Below, one piece after another: positions 1 to 7,838 of a DNA stretch of 16,016 bases (positions are counted from its first letter, which is position 1; every line of letters begins with the position of its first letter). Under the pieces are notes generated by a model that was given only the letters and a program-made list of their open reading frames with translations, did not search any database and had not been told where the DNA came from. The stretch is taken from assembly GCA_937973935.1 (NCBI GenBank), contig CALJJF010000126.1:1-16016 (forward strand), given 5' to 3'. The position numbers and the translations under genes were made by a program. The DNA comes from MKRK01 sp001896915 (GTDB lineage: Bacteria > Bacillota > Clostridia > Oscillospirales > Acutalibacteraceae).

Positions 1-350
1 GTTACCAATGCGTGAGAACAATAGGGAAGAAGCTGGGCATAAATTTTCTCACCGCCGATGATGTAAATGCTGTCGGTGTGATATTGCCGGAGCGTTTTGA
101 AAAGCTCCTCCAGATTGCGGCATACAGTGATACCTTCCGGATGAAATTCTTCCTTCCTGCTTAAGACGATGTTGATCCTATCCTTCAAAGGTTCTCTGTT
201 GGGAAGAGAGTCAAACGTTTCTCTGCCCATCACGACCACGTTATGGATGGTGGTTTCCTTAAAAAACTTCATATCGGCAGGGATGAACTGCAAAAGATTG
301 CCTTCGTATCCGATTCCCCAATTTCTGTCTGTGTTTACAATTGCTTTCAT
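1..350 (-). CDS. folA: Dihydrofolate reductase, 5' part (runs off the window edge)
   Basis: This gene encodes the cytoplasmic enzyme that reduces dihydrofolate to tetrahydrofolate with NADPH. About 116 N-terminal residues are visible; the rest lies beyond position 1. Seen: the start MKAIVNTDRNWGIGYEGNL contains the WGIG substrate-loop motif; PADMKFF places the catalytic acid at Asp26; VVMGRETFDSLP and the later IYIIGGEKIYAQLLP are the MGRxT and IIGG cofactor-binding motifs of the family. ATG at 348-350 is the only sensible start; an AGAGGA-like ribosome binding site lies about 11 bases upstream, and the ATG at 358-360 is out of frame. It lies 115 bases downstream of thymidylate synthase on the same strand, the usual pairing because that enzyme produces dihydrofolate. 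No separate promoter was recognised between the two. Identity is near certain. Confidence 0.95.
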   Translation of the reverse strand, partial: MKAIVNTDRNWGIGYEGNLLQFIPADMKFFKETTIHNVVVMGRETFDSLPNREPLKDRINIVLSRKEEFHPEGITVCRNLEELFKTLRQYHTDSIYIIGGEKIYAQLLPYCSHALV

Positions 351-465
351 GATCAATCATGTCCTCTACGTGGTGATAAAAAGTACAATTCTGCTTATCG
401 GAGTACCGGTCATTCTATTCGGCCGGTGAAGGATGGCTCTGTTTATTCATAAGTGATATTCCGGA

Positions 466-1296
466 TTATATTGCAACGGGAATGTTTTTGATCTGCGGTC
501 CGCTTTGATAATTCTCCAGAGTGAAATCCTCAACCTTAAACTCATAAAAATCCTTGACATCCGGGTTGATTATCAATTGGGGTGCATCATACTGAGGTCT
601 GGAAATCAGTTCCCTGACCAAAGGAATGTGCCGGTCATAGATATGGGCATCGGCAATGACGTGCACCAGCTCGCCGACGACTAAATTGCTCACTTGGGCA
701 AACATATGGACAAGAATGGCATATTGGGCAACATTCCAGTTGCCTGCTACCAGCACATCCTGTGACCGCTGGTGAAGGACAGCGCTCAGCTTATTGCCTG
801 TTACATTAAAAGTCATGCTGTAGGCACAGGGGTATAGATTCATTTCGTGAAGGTCGCTGTGGTTATACATATTTACAAGGATGCGTCTACTGTAAGGGTT
901 ATTTTTGAGATCAAACAAAACCCTGTCCACCTGGTCAAATTCGCCCTCACGATAATTGTGTTTGAGACCAAGCTGATACCCGTAGGCTTTGCCGATAGAA
1001 CCGGTTTCATCCGCCCAGCTGTCCCAGATATGACTTTTTAAATCCTTGATATTGTTGGATTTTTTCTGCCAAATCCAAAGAATTTCATCCACTGCTGCTT
1101 TGAGATTGGTGGGACGAAGGGTTAAGATCGGAAACTCTTTTGATAAATCATAACGGTTGACAGCACTGAATTTTTTAACGGTATGGGCAGTGACACCGTC
1201 CGTCCATTTTGCACGGACATGCTCACCTTCTGAGGATACACCGTTGTCCAATATATCCTGGCACATCTCTATGAATATTTTGTCAGTATAACTCAC
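466..1296 (-). CDS. thyA: Thymidylate synthase (ThyA, phi3T / B. subtilis ThyA type)
   Basis: ThyA converts dUMP and methylenetetrahydrofolate to dTMP and dihydrofolate in the cytoplasm. The 276 residues match the usual family length. Seen: the catalytic cysteine is C157 in NLYPCAYSMTF; QRSQD (176-180) supplies the phosphate-binding arginine; HVIADAHIYDRH and the C-terminal INPDVKDFYEF complete the family signature. ELLWIWQ-like, HIWDSW and KNNPYSRR segments resemble, from memory, the ThyA of B. subtilis and phage phi3T more than the E. coli type; NWN replaces the usual PFN after the Asp-rich motif. The start is GTG (1294-1296): an AGGAGG lies 7 bases upstream, while the closer-looking ATG in between is out of frame and hits a stop after six codons. 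The folate reductase gene follows on the same strand, so the two are probably cotranscribed. Confidence 0.97.
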   Translation of the reverse strand: MSYTDKIFIEMCQDILDNGVSSEGEHVRAKWTDGVTAHTVKKFSAVNRYDLSKEFPILTLRPTNLKAAVDEILWIWQKKSNNIKDLKSHIWDSWADETGSIGKAYGYQLGLKHNYREGEFDQVDRVLFDLKNNPYSRRILVNMYNHSDLHEMNLYPCAYSMTFNVTGNKLSAVLHQRSQDVLVAGNWNVAQYAILVHMFAQVSNLVVGELVHVIADAHIYDRHIPLVRELISRPQYDAPQLIINPDVKDFYEFKVEDFTLENYQSGPQIKNIPVAI

Positions 1297-1303
1297 GATT
1301 CAT

Positions 1304-1309
1304 CCTCCT
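1304..1309 (-). promoter_or_regulatory. Ribosome binding site that fixes the thyA GTG start
   Basis: On the minus strand AGGAGG is followed by 7 bases and then GTG. The ATG that begins within the spacer reads MNRELY and then stops, so the GTG is the only start compatible with the long frame. Confidence 0.85.
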
Positions 1310-1325
1310 GAACATTAATACTAAA

Positions 1326-1354
1326 ATTATAACAAAAACCGACTGTTTTAGCAA
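1326..1354 (-). promoter_or_regulatory. Probable sigma-A promoter of thyA-folA
   Basis: On the minus strand TTGCTA (1349-1354) is separated by 17 bases from a perfect TATAAT (1326-1331). Transcription would begin near 1319, giving a leader of about 20 bases that contains the AGGAGG ribosome binding site. Four of six -35 positions and all -10 positions match the consensus. Confidence 0.7.
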
Positions 1355-1656
1355 TCTAAAAATTGAAGTAATTCGGCTCTATGCAAAAAAATTGAAAATC
1401 AGCTGTTGTAAGCAATGAAATAAAATTAAAAAAAGCCAGATTCAATATGAAACTCAATATATCACTGCCACAAAAAAGGCATTCAAGACCTGATTGAATA
1501 GATAGTATGTTTGATGTCATCAAAAACAGGTTTTTTTCTCAACGTTACACCATTTCAAAATGGTGATTCGAATCTCCAAGAGAGTACTTAAACACAAACA
1601 TAGATTGATCGGGTTTATTTGTAACCCTGACAGACAATGCAATGTATAACTATTGC
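1355..1656. other. Intergenic stretch without a recognised gene; short palindrome at 1548-1565
   Basis: About 300 AT-rich bases separate the divergent thyA and lemA promoters. No reading frame of credible length or composition is present. The only structure I see is an 8-base perfect inverted repeat, CACCATTT-CA-AAATGGTG (1548-1565), and a weaker TTGATG/CATCAA at 1511-1522 followed by a T run at 1531-1537. The sequence TTCGAATC at 1567-1574 resembles a tRNA T-loop but no arms form around it. Confidence 0.5.
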
Positions 1657-1685
1657 TTGAATAAAGCATATTAATGTGGTAAAAT
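1657..1685 (+). promoter_or_regulatory. Probable sigma-A promoter of lemA
   Basis: TTGAAT (1657-1662), a 17-base spacer and TAAAAT (1680-1685) stand 27 bases upstream of the lemA start codon. Each box matches the consensus in at least four positions. Confidence 0.6.
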
Positions 1686-1712
1686 TAAACAAAACAACAG
1701 GGAGGTCTTTTT

Positions 1713-2264
1713 ATGATATTGTTTTATATCATCGGCGGTGCAGTTTTAGTCCTTATTTTATGGTTTATTGCCAGTTACAACAATTTAATTAAGCTGAGGA
1801 ACAACACGCAAGAAGCATATTCCACCATGGATGTGTATTTGAAAAAGCGATACGATTTGATACCCAATATCGTTGAGACGGTAAAAGGCTATGCGAAGCA
1901 CGAGTCAGAGACCTTGGAGAGCGTCATCAAGGCGAGAAATGCTGCCATGTCAGCAAGTACGGCGGAGGATAAGATCAGCGCCGACAATGTGTTGACAGGT
2001 ACGTTGAAAAGCTTGTTTGCCCTGTCGGAAGCATATCCCGATTTAAAAGCCAATATCAACTTTCTGGATTTGCAGAAGGAACTCAAAAAGGTGGAAGAGG
2101 ACATTGCAAATTCCCGTAAATACTACAATGCTGTGGTAAATATTTATAACATCAAAACAGAAGTCATTCCTTCCTCAATTGTTGCATCCATCTGCCATTT
2201 TGAGAGAAAGCCGATGTATCTTATTGATGAGGGGCAGAGAGAAAATATCAAGATCAGTTTCTAG
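1713..2264 (+). CDS. lemA: LemA family protein
   Basis: LemA proteins are small membrane-anchored helical proteins; their biochemical role is unsettled. The 183 residues match the family's usual size of about 185. Seen: one N-terminal membrane segment (about residues 3-21) with a short outside N-terminus, then the family hallmark KKRYDLIPNIVETVKGYAKHE compressed in residues 44-64, a long helical region (about 65-150) with heptad-like spacing, and the conserved end region around SRKYYNAVVNIYN, PSSIVAS and GQRENIKISF. GGAGGT lies 6 bases before the ATG. In Firmicutes LemA genes are often neighbours of DUF2207 or TPM-domain membrane proteins, which fits the next gene. A sensory or secretion role is only inference. 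Confidence 0.95.
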   Translation: MILFYIIGGAVLVLILWFIASYNNLIKLRNNTQEAYSTMDVYLKKRYDLIPNIVETVKGYAKHESETLESVIKARNAAMSASTAEDKISADNVLTGTLKSLFALSEAYPDLKANINFLDLQKELKKVEEDIANSRKYYNAVVNIYNIKTEVIPSSIVASICHFERKPMYLIDEGQRENIKISF

Positions 2265-2402
2265 GGTTCAAATACTTCTCGCTCTTGTGATCACACGGCG
2301 TCTTATTTCTGTAATGGTTTTTCAATTATGGTTTGGACGGATATCTATAAATGATTATCCTCACAATTCATAAGATATTATTCAAAATGGGAATAAAACA
2401 AT

Positions 2403-2640
2403 ACAGTAAATGTAACTGGGAATATCAATATCAATTTTGAAAAATTACGGAGCGGATTCACAAATATATTCCCTTTGGCTACCGGAGCACTACAAATGTG
2501 CTAGGAATATTGAATGACAGTAAAACCTGTTATGAAATCAATAATATCAAGGTCTCAAACAAAGATCAATCCGCTTCCCCACATTCTTGTTATAAGGATA
2601 AGGGTTATGCGGTGGATCGTTACAGCAATTATCATGTATG
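2403..2640 (+). pseudogene. Decayed N-terminal fragment of a DUF2207 gene
   Basis: Between lemA and the intact DUF2207 gene lies coding-like sequence in two frames. The first frame (2403-2480) reads TVNVTGNININFEKLRSGF and then TNIFPLAT, which aligns with the intact neighbour's VTETIDVDFKSDRHGIYRYI; eight of about 24 positions are identical by eye. The second frame (about 2481-2639) contains CYEINNIKVSNKDQ and, later, AVDRYSNYHV before a TGA, matching the neighbour's SDIKVTNEKG and KYRQDNYLI. A frameshift near 2480, an in-frame TAA upstream at 2394-2396 and the absence of a start or signal peptide show it cannot make protein. The order and spacing of the two blocks follow the intact gene, so I read it as a remnant of a tandem paralogue. 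Bases 2265-2402 hold nothing further that I recognise. Confidence 0.6.
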
Positions 2641-2656
2641 AGAAGTGAGGCGGAAT

Positions 2657-4591
2657 ATGAATAAGCCTGTAGGTAAGTGGATGAAGACTCTTGTTTGTTT
2701 CAGTTTCATGCTTATGGTTATTGGAATACCTCTGCTAAACAGGAGCCCTGTTTATGCAGACGGGTTCTATACAATATCATCCTACAAGGTGTTGATGAAT
2801 GTAACCGAAGCCAATGAAATTCATGTAACCGAAACCATCGATGTGGATTTTAAAAGCGATAGACACGGGATTTATCGATACATTCCCCTTGTTTATCTGT
2901 ATGAGAATACAAAAGAAGGACACAAGGAACAAAAGAAAAAAAAGATATCCTTTTCCGATATCAAGGTAACCAATGAAAAGGGCAGAGAGTGGACCGTTCA
3001 AAAGTATCGGCAAGATAATTATCTGATCCTGAAAATCGGAGATCCGGAATATACCCTGATCGGACCGCAAAAATATGTACTGCGCTATACATGCCGCTTG
3101 GGACAGGACATATGGGCAGAAAAGGATTATTTATATTATAATATCATCGGAACAGGTTGGGATGCATCGATCAGCAATGCGTCTTTTGAAATCAATATGC
3201 CAAAGGAGTTTGATGAATCACAAGTTCGTTTCACAGTCGGCAAAAAAGGCTCGGAGGATGATTCGGCAGTTGAATATAAAACAAGCGGAAACGCCATCAC
3301 CGGAACTGTGAACAGAACACTGGACGGGAATGAAGGTCTCACTGTGTTGGTGACGCTGCCGGAGGGATATTATATCAACAAACCCAATCCGGAACATAAC
3401 AGCTATTATTTGATTGCTTTGGCTTCGGTTTTGCTGGCGGCGATCGGACTGTTTCTGTATTTCAGGTTTGGAAAAGACAAAAAGCCGGTGATTACGGTGG
3501 AGTTCTATCCTCCGGAAGGGATGAATTCTGCCCAGGTGGGCTATGTCATTGACGGGATTGTTGACAACAAGGATGTTGTGTCCTTAATTATTTATTGGGC
3601 GGATAAAGGATATCTGAAGATCATCAACGGAGCAAACAATGAGTTTTCTTTAAAAAAATTAGATTTTGGAGACGCTCCTATGACAGTCTATGAAAGCATG
3701 ATGTTTGATCAACTGTTTTCTGAAAGTGAGCTTGTAACCTCTCAGGATCTAAGATATAGATTCCATGGTACAATCGAAAAGGTGAAGCATAATATCAAAG
3801 CATCTTATGAGCTTACTAAGGACAAACGCATCTACAGCAAGAGCAGTAATATTAGTCAGGTATTTGGATTTGTGATAGCCGCATTGTGCACTGCGGTACC
3901 CCTTGCCAAAGCAGCGTATTCCTATTTCTACGGTGAATTTTCTATGATTGCCGCTTTTGGAATTGGTATTATCCTCACGATTGCAACCCTGCTGTTGTTT
4001 GGACATGTAATTAAAAAAGAAAATGTGACAGGAAAAATGCCGGTGCTGTTGGCATACCTTCCTTTTTTGGTATATACGGTGCTGACAGGCTGCTTTCTGT
4101 TCTTTTTCACGGAAAACCCGATTGTTTCCACGGTATGCCCGGCAATGGCAGCCATCAGCGGGTTTTTTGCCGGGTTCGGAAGAAAACGGACGGACTATGG
4201 AACAGAGCTGTTGGGAAAGCTGCTGGGGCTGAAAAATTTCATTCGGCTGGCTGAAAAAGATAGGATCAAACAATTGGTGGAGGAAACCCCCGATTATTTC
4301 TTTCACATTCTGCCGTACGCGTATGTGTTGGGTGTGACAGATGTTTGGTGCAAAAAATTTGAGTTCATAGCCATACAGCCGCCGTCATGGTATCAGGACG
4401 ACAACAATCCCAATGTGTTTATGACAGTTTTATTTATGAGTACATTCCATCACAATATGGATAGTTATAATCATAACATGAGCATTGCACCCTCATCCGC
4501 CGGTTCATCGGACAGCTTTGGCGGCTTCGGAGGCGGTGGCGGTGGATTTTCCGGCGGTGGCTTTGGAGGGGGTGGTGGAGGAAGCTGGTAA
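2657..4591 (+). CDS. DUF2207 family membrane protein with Gly-rich tail
   Basis: The family has no established function; members are exported at the N-terminus and anchored by several membrane helices. I chose ATG 2657 (644 residues) because GAGG lies 6 bases upstream; a GTG at 2645 would add four residues. Seen: signal peptide 1-34 ending near PVYADG; extracytoplasmic DUF2207 domain about 37-245 with RHGIYRYIPL (69-78), IKVTNEKGREW and GTGWD; membrane segment about 250-270; cytoplasmic region to about 398; four further hydrophobic segments about 402-508; conserved LLGLKNFIRLAEKDRI and DYFFHILPYAYVLGV; and a tail rich in GGGG and FSGGGF ending in GGSW (621-644), which is characteristic of this family. 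It lies downstream of lemA, a recurrent pairing. No promoter was found directly in front, so cotranscription with lemA through the remnant is possible. Confidence 0.9.
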   Translation: MNKPVGKWMKTLVCFSFMLMVIGIPLLNRSPVYADGFYTISSYKVLMNVTEANEIHVTETIDVDFKSDRHGIYRYIPLVYLYENTKEGHKEQKKKKISFSDIKVTNEKGREWTVQKYRQDNYLILKIGDPEYTLIGPQKYVLRYTCRLGQDIWAEKDYLYYNIIGTGWDASISNASFEINMPKEFDESQVRFTVGKKGSEDDSAVEYKTSGNAITGTVNRTLDGNEGLTVLVTLPEGYYINKPNPEHNSYYLIALASVLLAAIGLFLYFRFGKDKKPVITVEFYPPEGMNSAQVGYVIDGIVDNKDVVSLIIYWADKGYLKIINGANNEFSLKKLDFGDAPMTVYESMMFDQLFSESELVTSQDLRYRFHGTIEKVKHNIKASYELTKDKRIYSKSSNISQVFGFVIAALCTAVPLAKAAYSYFYGEFSMIAAFGIGIILTIATLLLFGHVIKKENVTGKMPVLLAYLPFLVYTVLTGCFLFFFTENPIVSTVCPAMAAISGFFAGFGRKRTDYGTELLGKLLGLKNFIRLAEKDRIKQLVEETPDYFFHILPYAYVLGVTDVWCKKFEFIAIQPPSWYQDDNNPNVFMTVLFMSTFHHNMDSYNHNMSIAPSSAGSSDSFGGFGGGGGGFSGGGFGGGGGGSW

Positions 4592-4639
4592 TACTTCCTC
4601 CTATCACCAAAGGGGATATGAGCGAAAATTTATGAACTC

Positions 4640-4668
4640 TTGACAATTCTTAAGCAATTAATTATAAT
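4640..4668 (+). promoter_or_regulatory. Perfect-consensus sigma-A promoter
   Basis: TTGACA (4640-4645), a 17-base spacer and TATAAT (4663-4668) match the housekeeping consensus at every position. It lies 38 bases upstream of the next start codon and should give strong, perhaps constitutive, transcription of the small membrane protein gene independently of the lemA-DUF2207 genes. Confidence 0.85.
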
Positions 4669-4706
4669 AATATGGTAGAAATCAATAAAAGAAAGGAGAA
4701 TTACAC

Positions 4707-5285
4707 ATGGAACAAAGCAGATTTAAGAAATTCGGCGGCTTTCTATGGCTCTTTTTGGCGAATGTATTTCTGGCTCTTATGGCGAGTATACTTTTTTATT
4801 TTGCTTTGGTGAATTCAATGAAAAAGAGCAATCTGAAGTTTGATGTGAATTTTGCTTTACTCACGTTAATTGTGTTTGTGTTTTGTTTGATTTTGGGACG
4901 GATATTGTTTTTATGTATGGAAAGAAATGAAAAAACACCGGAGAGAATTACATATATGTTATATTCCCTGGCGGCAGTGTATGGGTTTCAACTGTTCCGA
5001 TGGTTGTTAAATTTCTGGGATAATAACTTTAAATTCAGTGTTGTTTGGATCGTATTAATTGCCGCACCTCTGCTGTGGGTTCAATATTTCAAATATTCAA
5101 AACGTGTCAACTATTATTTTACTTATGTAAGATCACAGCCGGAGTCGGAGGAATATACAGAGTCTTATTATGGAGAAGCATATCCTTACCAACCAACATT
5201 GCTACAAACAACGGATGATTTTACAGCTTTGGAAACACCCGAACCAATCCCGGAGGCATCGGACACATCAGACAATCAGATCTAA
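4707..5285 (+). CDS. Four-TM membrane protein, DUF2569-like
   Basis: A 192-residue integral membrane protein of unknown function. Seen: four hydrophobic segments at about 12-34, 48-70, 82-102 and 112-128, followed by YFKYSKRVNYYF (127-138) and a hydrophilic, acidic, proline- and threonine-rich tail (about 143-192). The opening FKKFGGFLWLF and the YFxxSxRVxxxF motif after the fourth helix resemble the DUF2569 family, in which a GGWL-type start and a YFxxSxRVxxTF end are typical; I make this match from memory and rate it moderate. AAGGAG stands 8 bases before the ATG. The gene has its own consensus promoter and ends just before a terminator, so it forms a single-gene unit, although its family's neighbours (LemA, DUF2207) suggest a shared envelope role. 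Confidence 0.7.
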   Translation: MEQSRFKKFGGFLWLFLANVFLALMASILFYFALVNSMKKSNLKFDVNFALLTLIVFVFCLILGRILFLCMERNEKTPERITYMLYSLAAVYGFQLFRWLLNFWDNNFKFSVVWIVLIAAPLLWVQYFKYSKRVNYYFTYVRSQPESEEYTESYYGEAYPYQPTLLQTTDDFTALETPEPIPEASDTSDNQI

Positions 5286-5290
5286 TTTAC

Positions 5291-5317
5291 AAGCAGCCTT
5301 TTCGGGGCTGCTTTTTT
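5291..5317 (+). terminator. Rho-independent terminator
   Basis: AAGCAGCC and GGCTGCTT form an 8-base stem with a 7-base loop, followed by a run of six T (5312-5317). It begins five bases after the stop codon of the four-TM protein gene. Confidence 0.9.
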
Positions 5318-5399
5318 AACAAAATTTTTTTGGCGTGCATATGATATAGGGACTGACCAATGGTAACAGTCAAATCCGGAATAAGGCGGGATAAGTTTG

Positions 5400-6677
5400 A
5401 TGATACATGTTGTTCAGCCGCAGGAATCAGTCTATTCCATTGCGACAAAATACGGCGTTCCCTATGAAAGAGTGATTGCAGACAATGAAATCACCAATCC
5501 TCAGGCTTTGGTTGTGGGGCAGACCTTGGTGATAATGGATGGAATGCGAAAGTATACCATAAGGCGAGGGGACACGCTTTATGGAATTGCCAGAAGATAC
5601 GGCGTGACTGTTGATGATTTGGTCGAAGCAAATCCGGGAATCAATCCGCAAGCTTTGACGATCGGTCAGGCGATTAATATCCCCTCACAAACAAAGAAGC
5701 TTGGCAGTATTCGCGTGAACGGCTTTGCGTTTCCCAGTATCAATCTGGAGGTTCTGCGAAAGACATTGCCCAGTCTTACATATTTAAGCATTTTCAGCTA
5801 TGACATAAGACCCGACGGCAGCCTGAATACCATCAATGATGAACCTCTGATCCGGGAGGCAAAAAGCGGCGGCGTAGCCCCCATGATGGTTATTTCCAAC
5901 ATTGAAGAAGGCTCCGGATTCAGTAGTGATTTAATCAGAACTGTACTGAACAGCGAACAGATACAAAACACGCTGATTGATAATGTAATTGCTGTGCTGG
6001 ATGCCAAAGGGTATTATGGTCTGAATCTGGATCTTGAGTATGTTTATCCCGAGGACAGGGAGAAATACAATTCTTTTATCCGAAAGATCACCTCAAGACT
6101 GGAACCTCTCGGGTATTTGGTCACCTCTTCGATTGCGCCTAAGCAAACCGCAACCCAAAGAGGACGGCTATATGAGGCGCACGATTATCCTGTCCATGGC
6201 AGACTTTTAAATTATGTGATTATAATGACCTATGAGTGGGGATATACCTATGGTCCCGCACAGGCTGTCGCTCCGCTAAATCAAGTAAGACGTACCCTTG
6301 ATTATGCGGTTACCGCCATCCCCCGAAATAAAATACTGCTGGGTGTTCCCAACTACGGGTATGATTGGACACTGCCCTTTGTACAGGGATCTGCGGCACG
6401 GTCACTGACCAATAAGGCGGCTGTTGAGCTGGCGGCACGGGTTGGCGCCAACATCAAGTTTGATGAAAAGGCAAAATCACCGTTTTTCAATTATTATGAC
6501 AGCAGCGGAAAACGGCATGAGGTATGGTTTGAGGATGCCCGCAGCATGGAAGCGACACTGCGGCTGGTCAACGAATACGGTTTGGCAGGTATCAGCTTTT
6601 GGACGATCAATTCCTTTTCTCCTCAAAATATTCTGGTTCTGAACGGGTTATACGATATCATAAAGGTATATGATTAA
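5400..6677 (+). CDS. LysM-LysM-GH18 protein, SleL/YaaH-like spore cortex hydrolase
   Basis: Proteins of this layout are N-acetylglucosaminidases that act on spore cortex fragments (SleL/YaaH of Bacillus); the exact substrate here is inferred. Seen, numbering from the ATG at 5400 (425 residues, against 427 for B. subtilis YaaH from memory): LysM 1 at about 2-46 (HVVQPQESVYSIATKYGV), LysM 2 at about 51-95 (YTIRRGDTLYGIARRYGV), then a GH18 barrel with GYYGLNLDLEYV, whose Glu213 fits the catalytic acid of the DxxDxDxE-type motif, TYEWGYTYGP after strand 6 and GISFWTIN near the end. There is no signal peptide, as expected for a protein made inside the sporangium and held by LysM. An AAGGCGGG-like site lies 9 bases before the ATG; a TTG three bases earlier is an alternative start. 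It stands alone between two terminator-like hairpins. Confidence 0.9.
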   Translation: MIHVVQPQESVYSIATKYGVPYERVIADNEITNPQALVVGQTLVIMDGMRKYTIRRGDTLYGIARRYGVTVDDLVEANPGINPQALTIGQAINIPSQTKKLGSIRVNGFAFPSINLEVLRKTLPSLTYLSIFSYDIRPDGSLNTINDEPLIREAKSGGVAPMMVISNIEEGSGFSSDLIRTVLNSEQIQNTLIDNVIAVLDAKGYYGLNLDLEYVYPEDREKYNSFIRKITSRLEPLGYLVTSSIAPKQTATQRGRLYEAHDYPVHGRLLNYVIIMTYEWGYTYGPAQAVAPLNQVRRTLDYAVTAIPRNKILLGVPNYGYDWTLPFVQGSAARSLTNKAAVELAARVGANIKFDEKAKSPFFNYYDSSGKRHEVWFEDARSMEATLRLVNEYGLAGISFWTINSFSPQNILVLNGLYDIIKVYD

Positions 6678-6699
6678 TTTAAATAAGTTGTACATAAAC

Positions 6700-6764
6700 A
6701 GCTCCTTCCTCATTATTACACGATTCCCTTTTTGGAATTATGTAGTCATGAGGAAGGAGCTTTT
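6700..6764. terminator. Long interrupted hairpin between convergent units; probable terminator
   Basis: A perfect 14-base inverted repeat (6700-6713 and 6748-6761, AGCTCCTTCCTCAT / ATGAGGAAGGAGCT) encloses a second stack of TACA/TGTA and ATTCC/GGAAT with a six-base loop. Four T follow on the plus strand. It begins 23 bases after the stop of the GH18 gene and faces the convergent sortase cluster, so a terminator is the simplest reading; the short T run makes this less certain. Bases 6765-6855 contain no recognisable gene. Confidence 0.6.
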
Positions 6765-6855
6765 GATGTGATTGAAAATGAATAATATTTCGAACATTAT
6801 CTGAACGCACAGAAGGGAAAGAAAATCGGTAAAGTATTGTGCCGGCGGATTCTGA

Positions 6856-7770
6856 TTAATCAATTTCATGACCGAGATCCAACATGTTTTGCTTGGTTTT
6901 TTTGATCTGGTGCTTAATCATCTGGTCATTTACAAAATACACAGTAAACAGAATAGCTGTAATAACAGTAAGAATAACAGCGTTAATCCATAGATGAACA
7001 ACAATGTTCCGGATAAAATCATTGAGCAATACATGTAGGCTTTGACTTCCCGCTGTGATACGGTAGAGGCTGCCGGACATATCAATCCATATGGGACAAG
7101 CAAAAGAAAGAATCGTTCCCGTCAATACGGAATAGATAATGAATCTGAGTTTTGATCTCACTCTGAAATTTAAAGAAATCATAATGCCGATCAAAATAGC
7201 CAACAAAACGCATAATGTAAAGATAGCGACATTGATATTCGGTATTATTTGATTGACATTTTGACCGATTTGAGGAAGATGTCTGAATTCAACATTTTGA
7301 ATGTATATTTCTTTACACTCGGTAATCATATGCTCCATACGTTGTTGTGTTTCCTTGTCTTGCAGTCCTATTTCAAGATTTTTATTCAGATAGATGCCTA
7401 AGTTGATGTTTAACGTATAGGTAAAGAAATCGGTGTTGATCTCATATGTTGTTCCGTTTAGGCTGTTATTGATAAACCTTGTAGTCTCGTCGGAAATATT
7501 CCCGGAGGAAACCATATTAGTGAACATGGATCCTTCCGTGATACCTGCTTTTTTGGAGGCCAGCAAAAATTCTTTATTAATTTTTTCAGCCGTCAATTCG
7601 GTGTAGGAAGAACGATCTACCGTAGTTTTCACATAATTACTGTTAAACAATGTAGTCTGGAATGTAATCAATATCATTATGATGAAAAGTATGATCCCGG
7701 CAAAAAAGGAGCAAAGAAAGCTTAGTATTTTTCTTAGGGTATTGTTTTTGATTCGTTTTCTTAATGTCAT
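6856..7770 (-). CDS. Unclassified multi-TM membrane protein of the sortase cluster
   Basis: I do not recognise the family. From the ATG at 7770 it has 304 residues: a basic start (RKRIKNNTLRK), a membrane segment at about 15-38, an extracytoplasmic region of about 140 residues (39-178) rich in Asn, Thr and Glu, three further membrane segments at about 181-200, 209-230 and 258-281, and a basic cytoplasmic tail (about 286-304). An in-frame ATG at 7782 is directly adjacent to GGAG, too close to use it, whereas the 7770 ATG has GGAG 12 bases upstream; this decides my choice with moderate confidence. It is the last gene of a minus-strand set that begins with a secreted protein and a sortase, 68 bases after the sortase stop. 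A role as partner or regulator of the sortase is inferred only from position. Confidence 0.7.
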   Translation of the reverse strand: MTLRKRIKNNTLRKILSFLCSFFAGIILFIIMILITFQTTLFNSNYVKTTVDRSSYTELTAEKINKEFLLASKKAGITEGSMFTNMVSSGNISDETTRFINNSLNGTTYEINTDFFTYTLNINLGIYLNKNLEIGLQDKETQQRMEHMITECKEIYIQNVEFRHLPQIGQNVNQIIPNINVAIFTLCVLLAILIGIMISLNFRVRSKLRFIIYSVLTGTILSFACPIWIDMSGSLYRITAGSQSLHVLLNDFIRNIVVHLWINAVILTVITAILFTVYFVNDQMIKHQIKKTKQNMLDLGHEID

Positions 7771-7838
7771 ACGGTAACCCATCTCCGATCAATATATTAT
7801 GATAATCGCCGTGTTGCTCTTGAGCTGTCTGCAACGTG

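Noticed and set aside
1558..1580. TTCGAATC segment resembling a tRNA T-loop
   Set aside because: No flanking five-base stem pairs and no other tRNA arms are present on either strand.
2286..2295. TGTGATCACA palindrome resembling a CRP half-site pair
   Set aside because: CRP sites have six bases between TGTGA and TCACA; here there is none, and it lies within decayed intergenic sequence.
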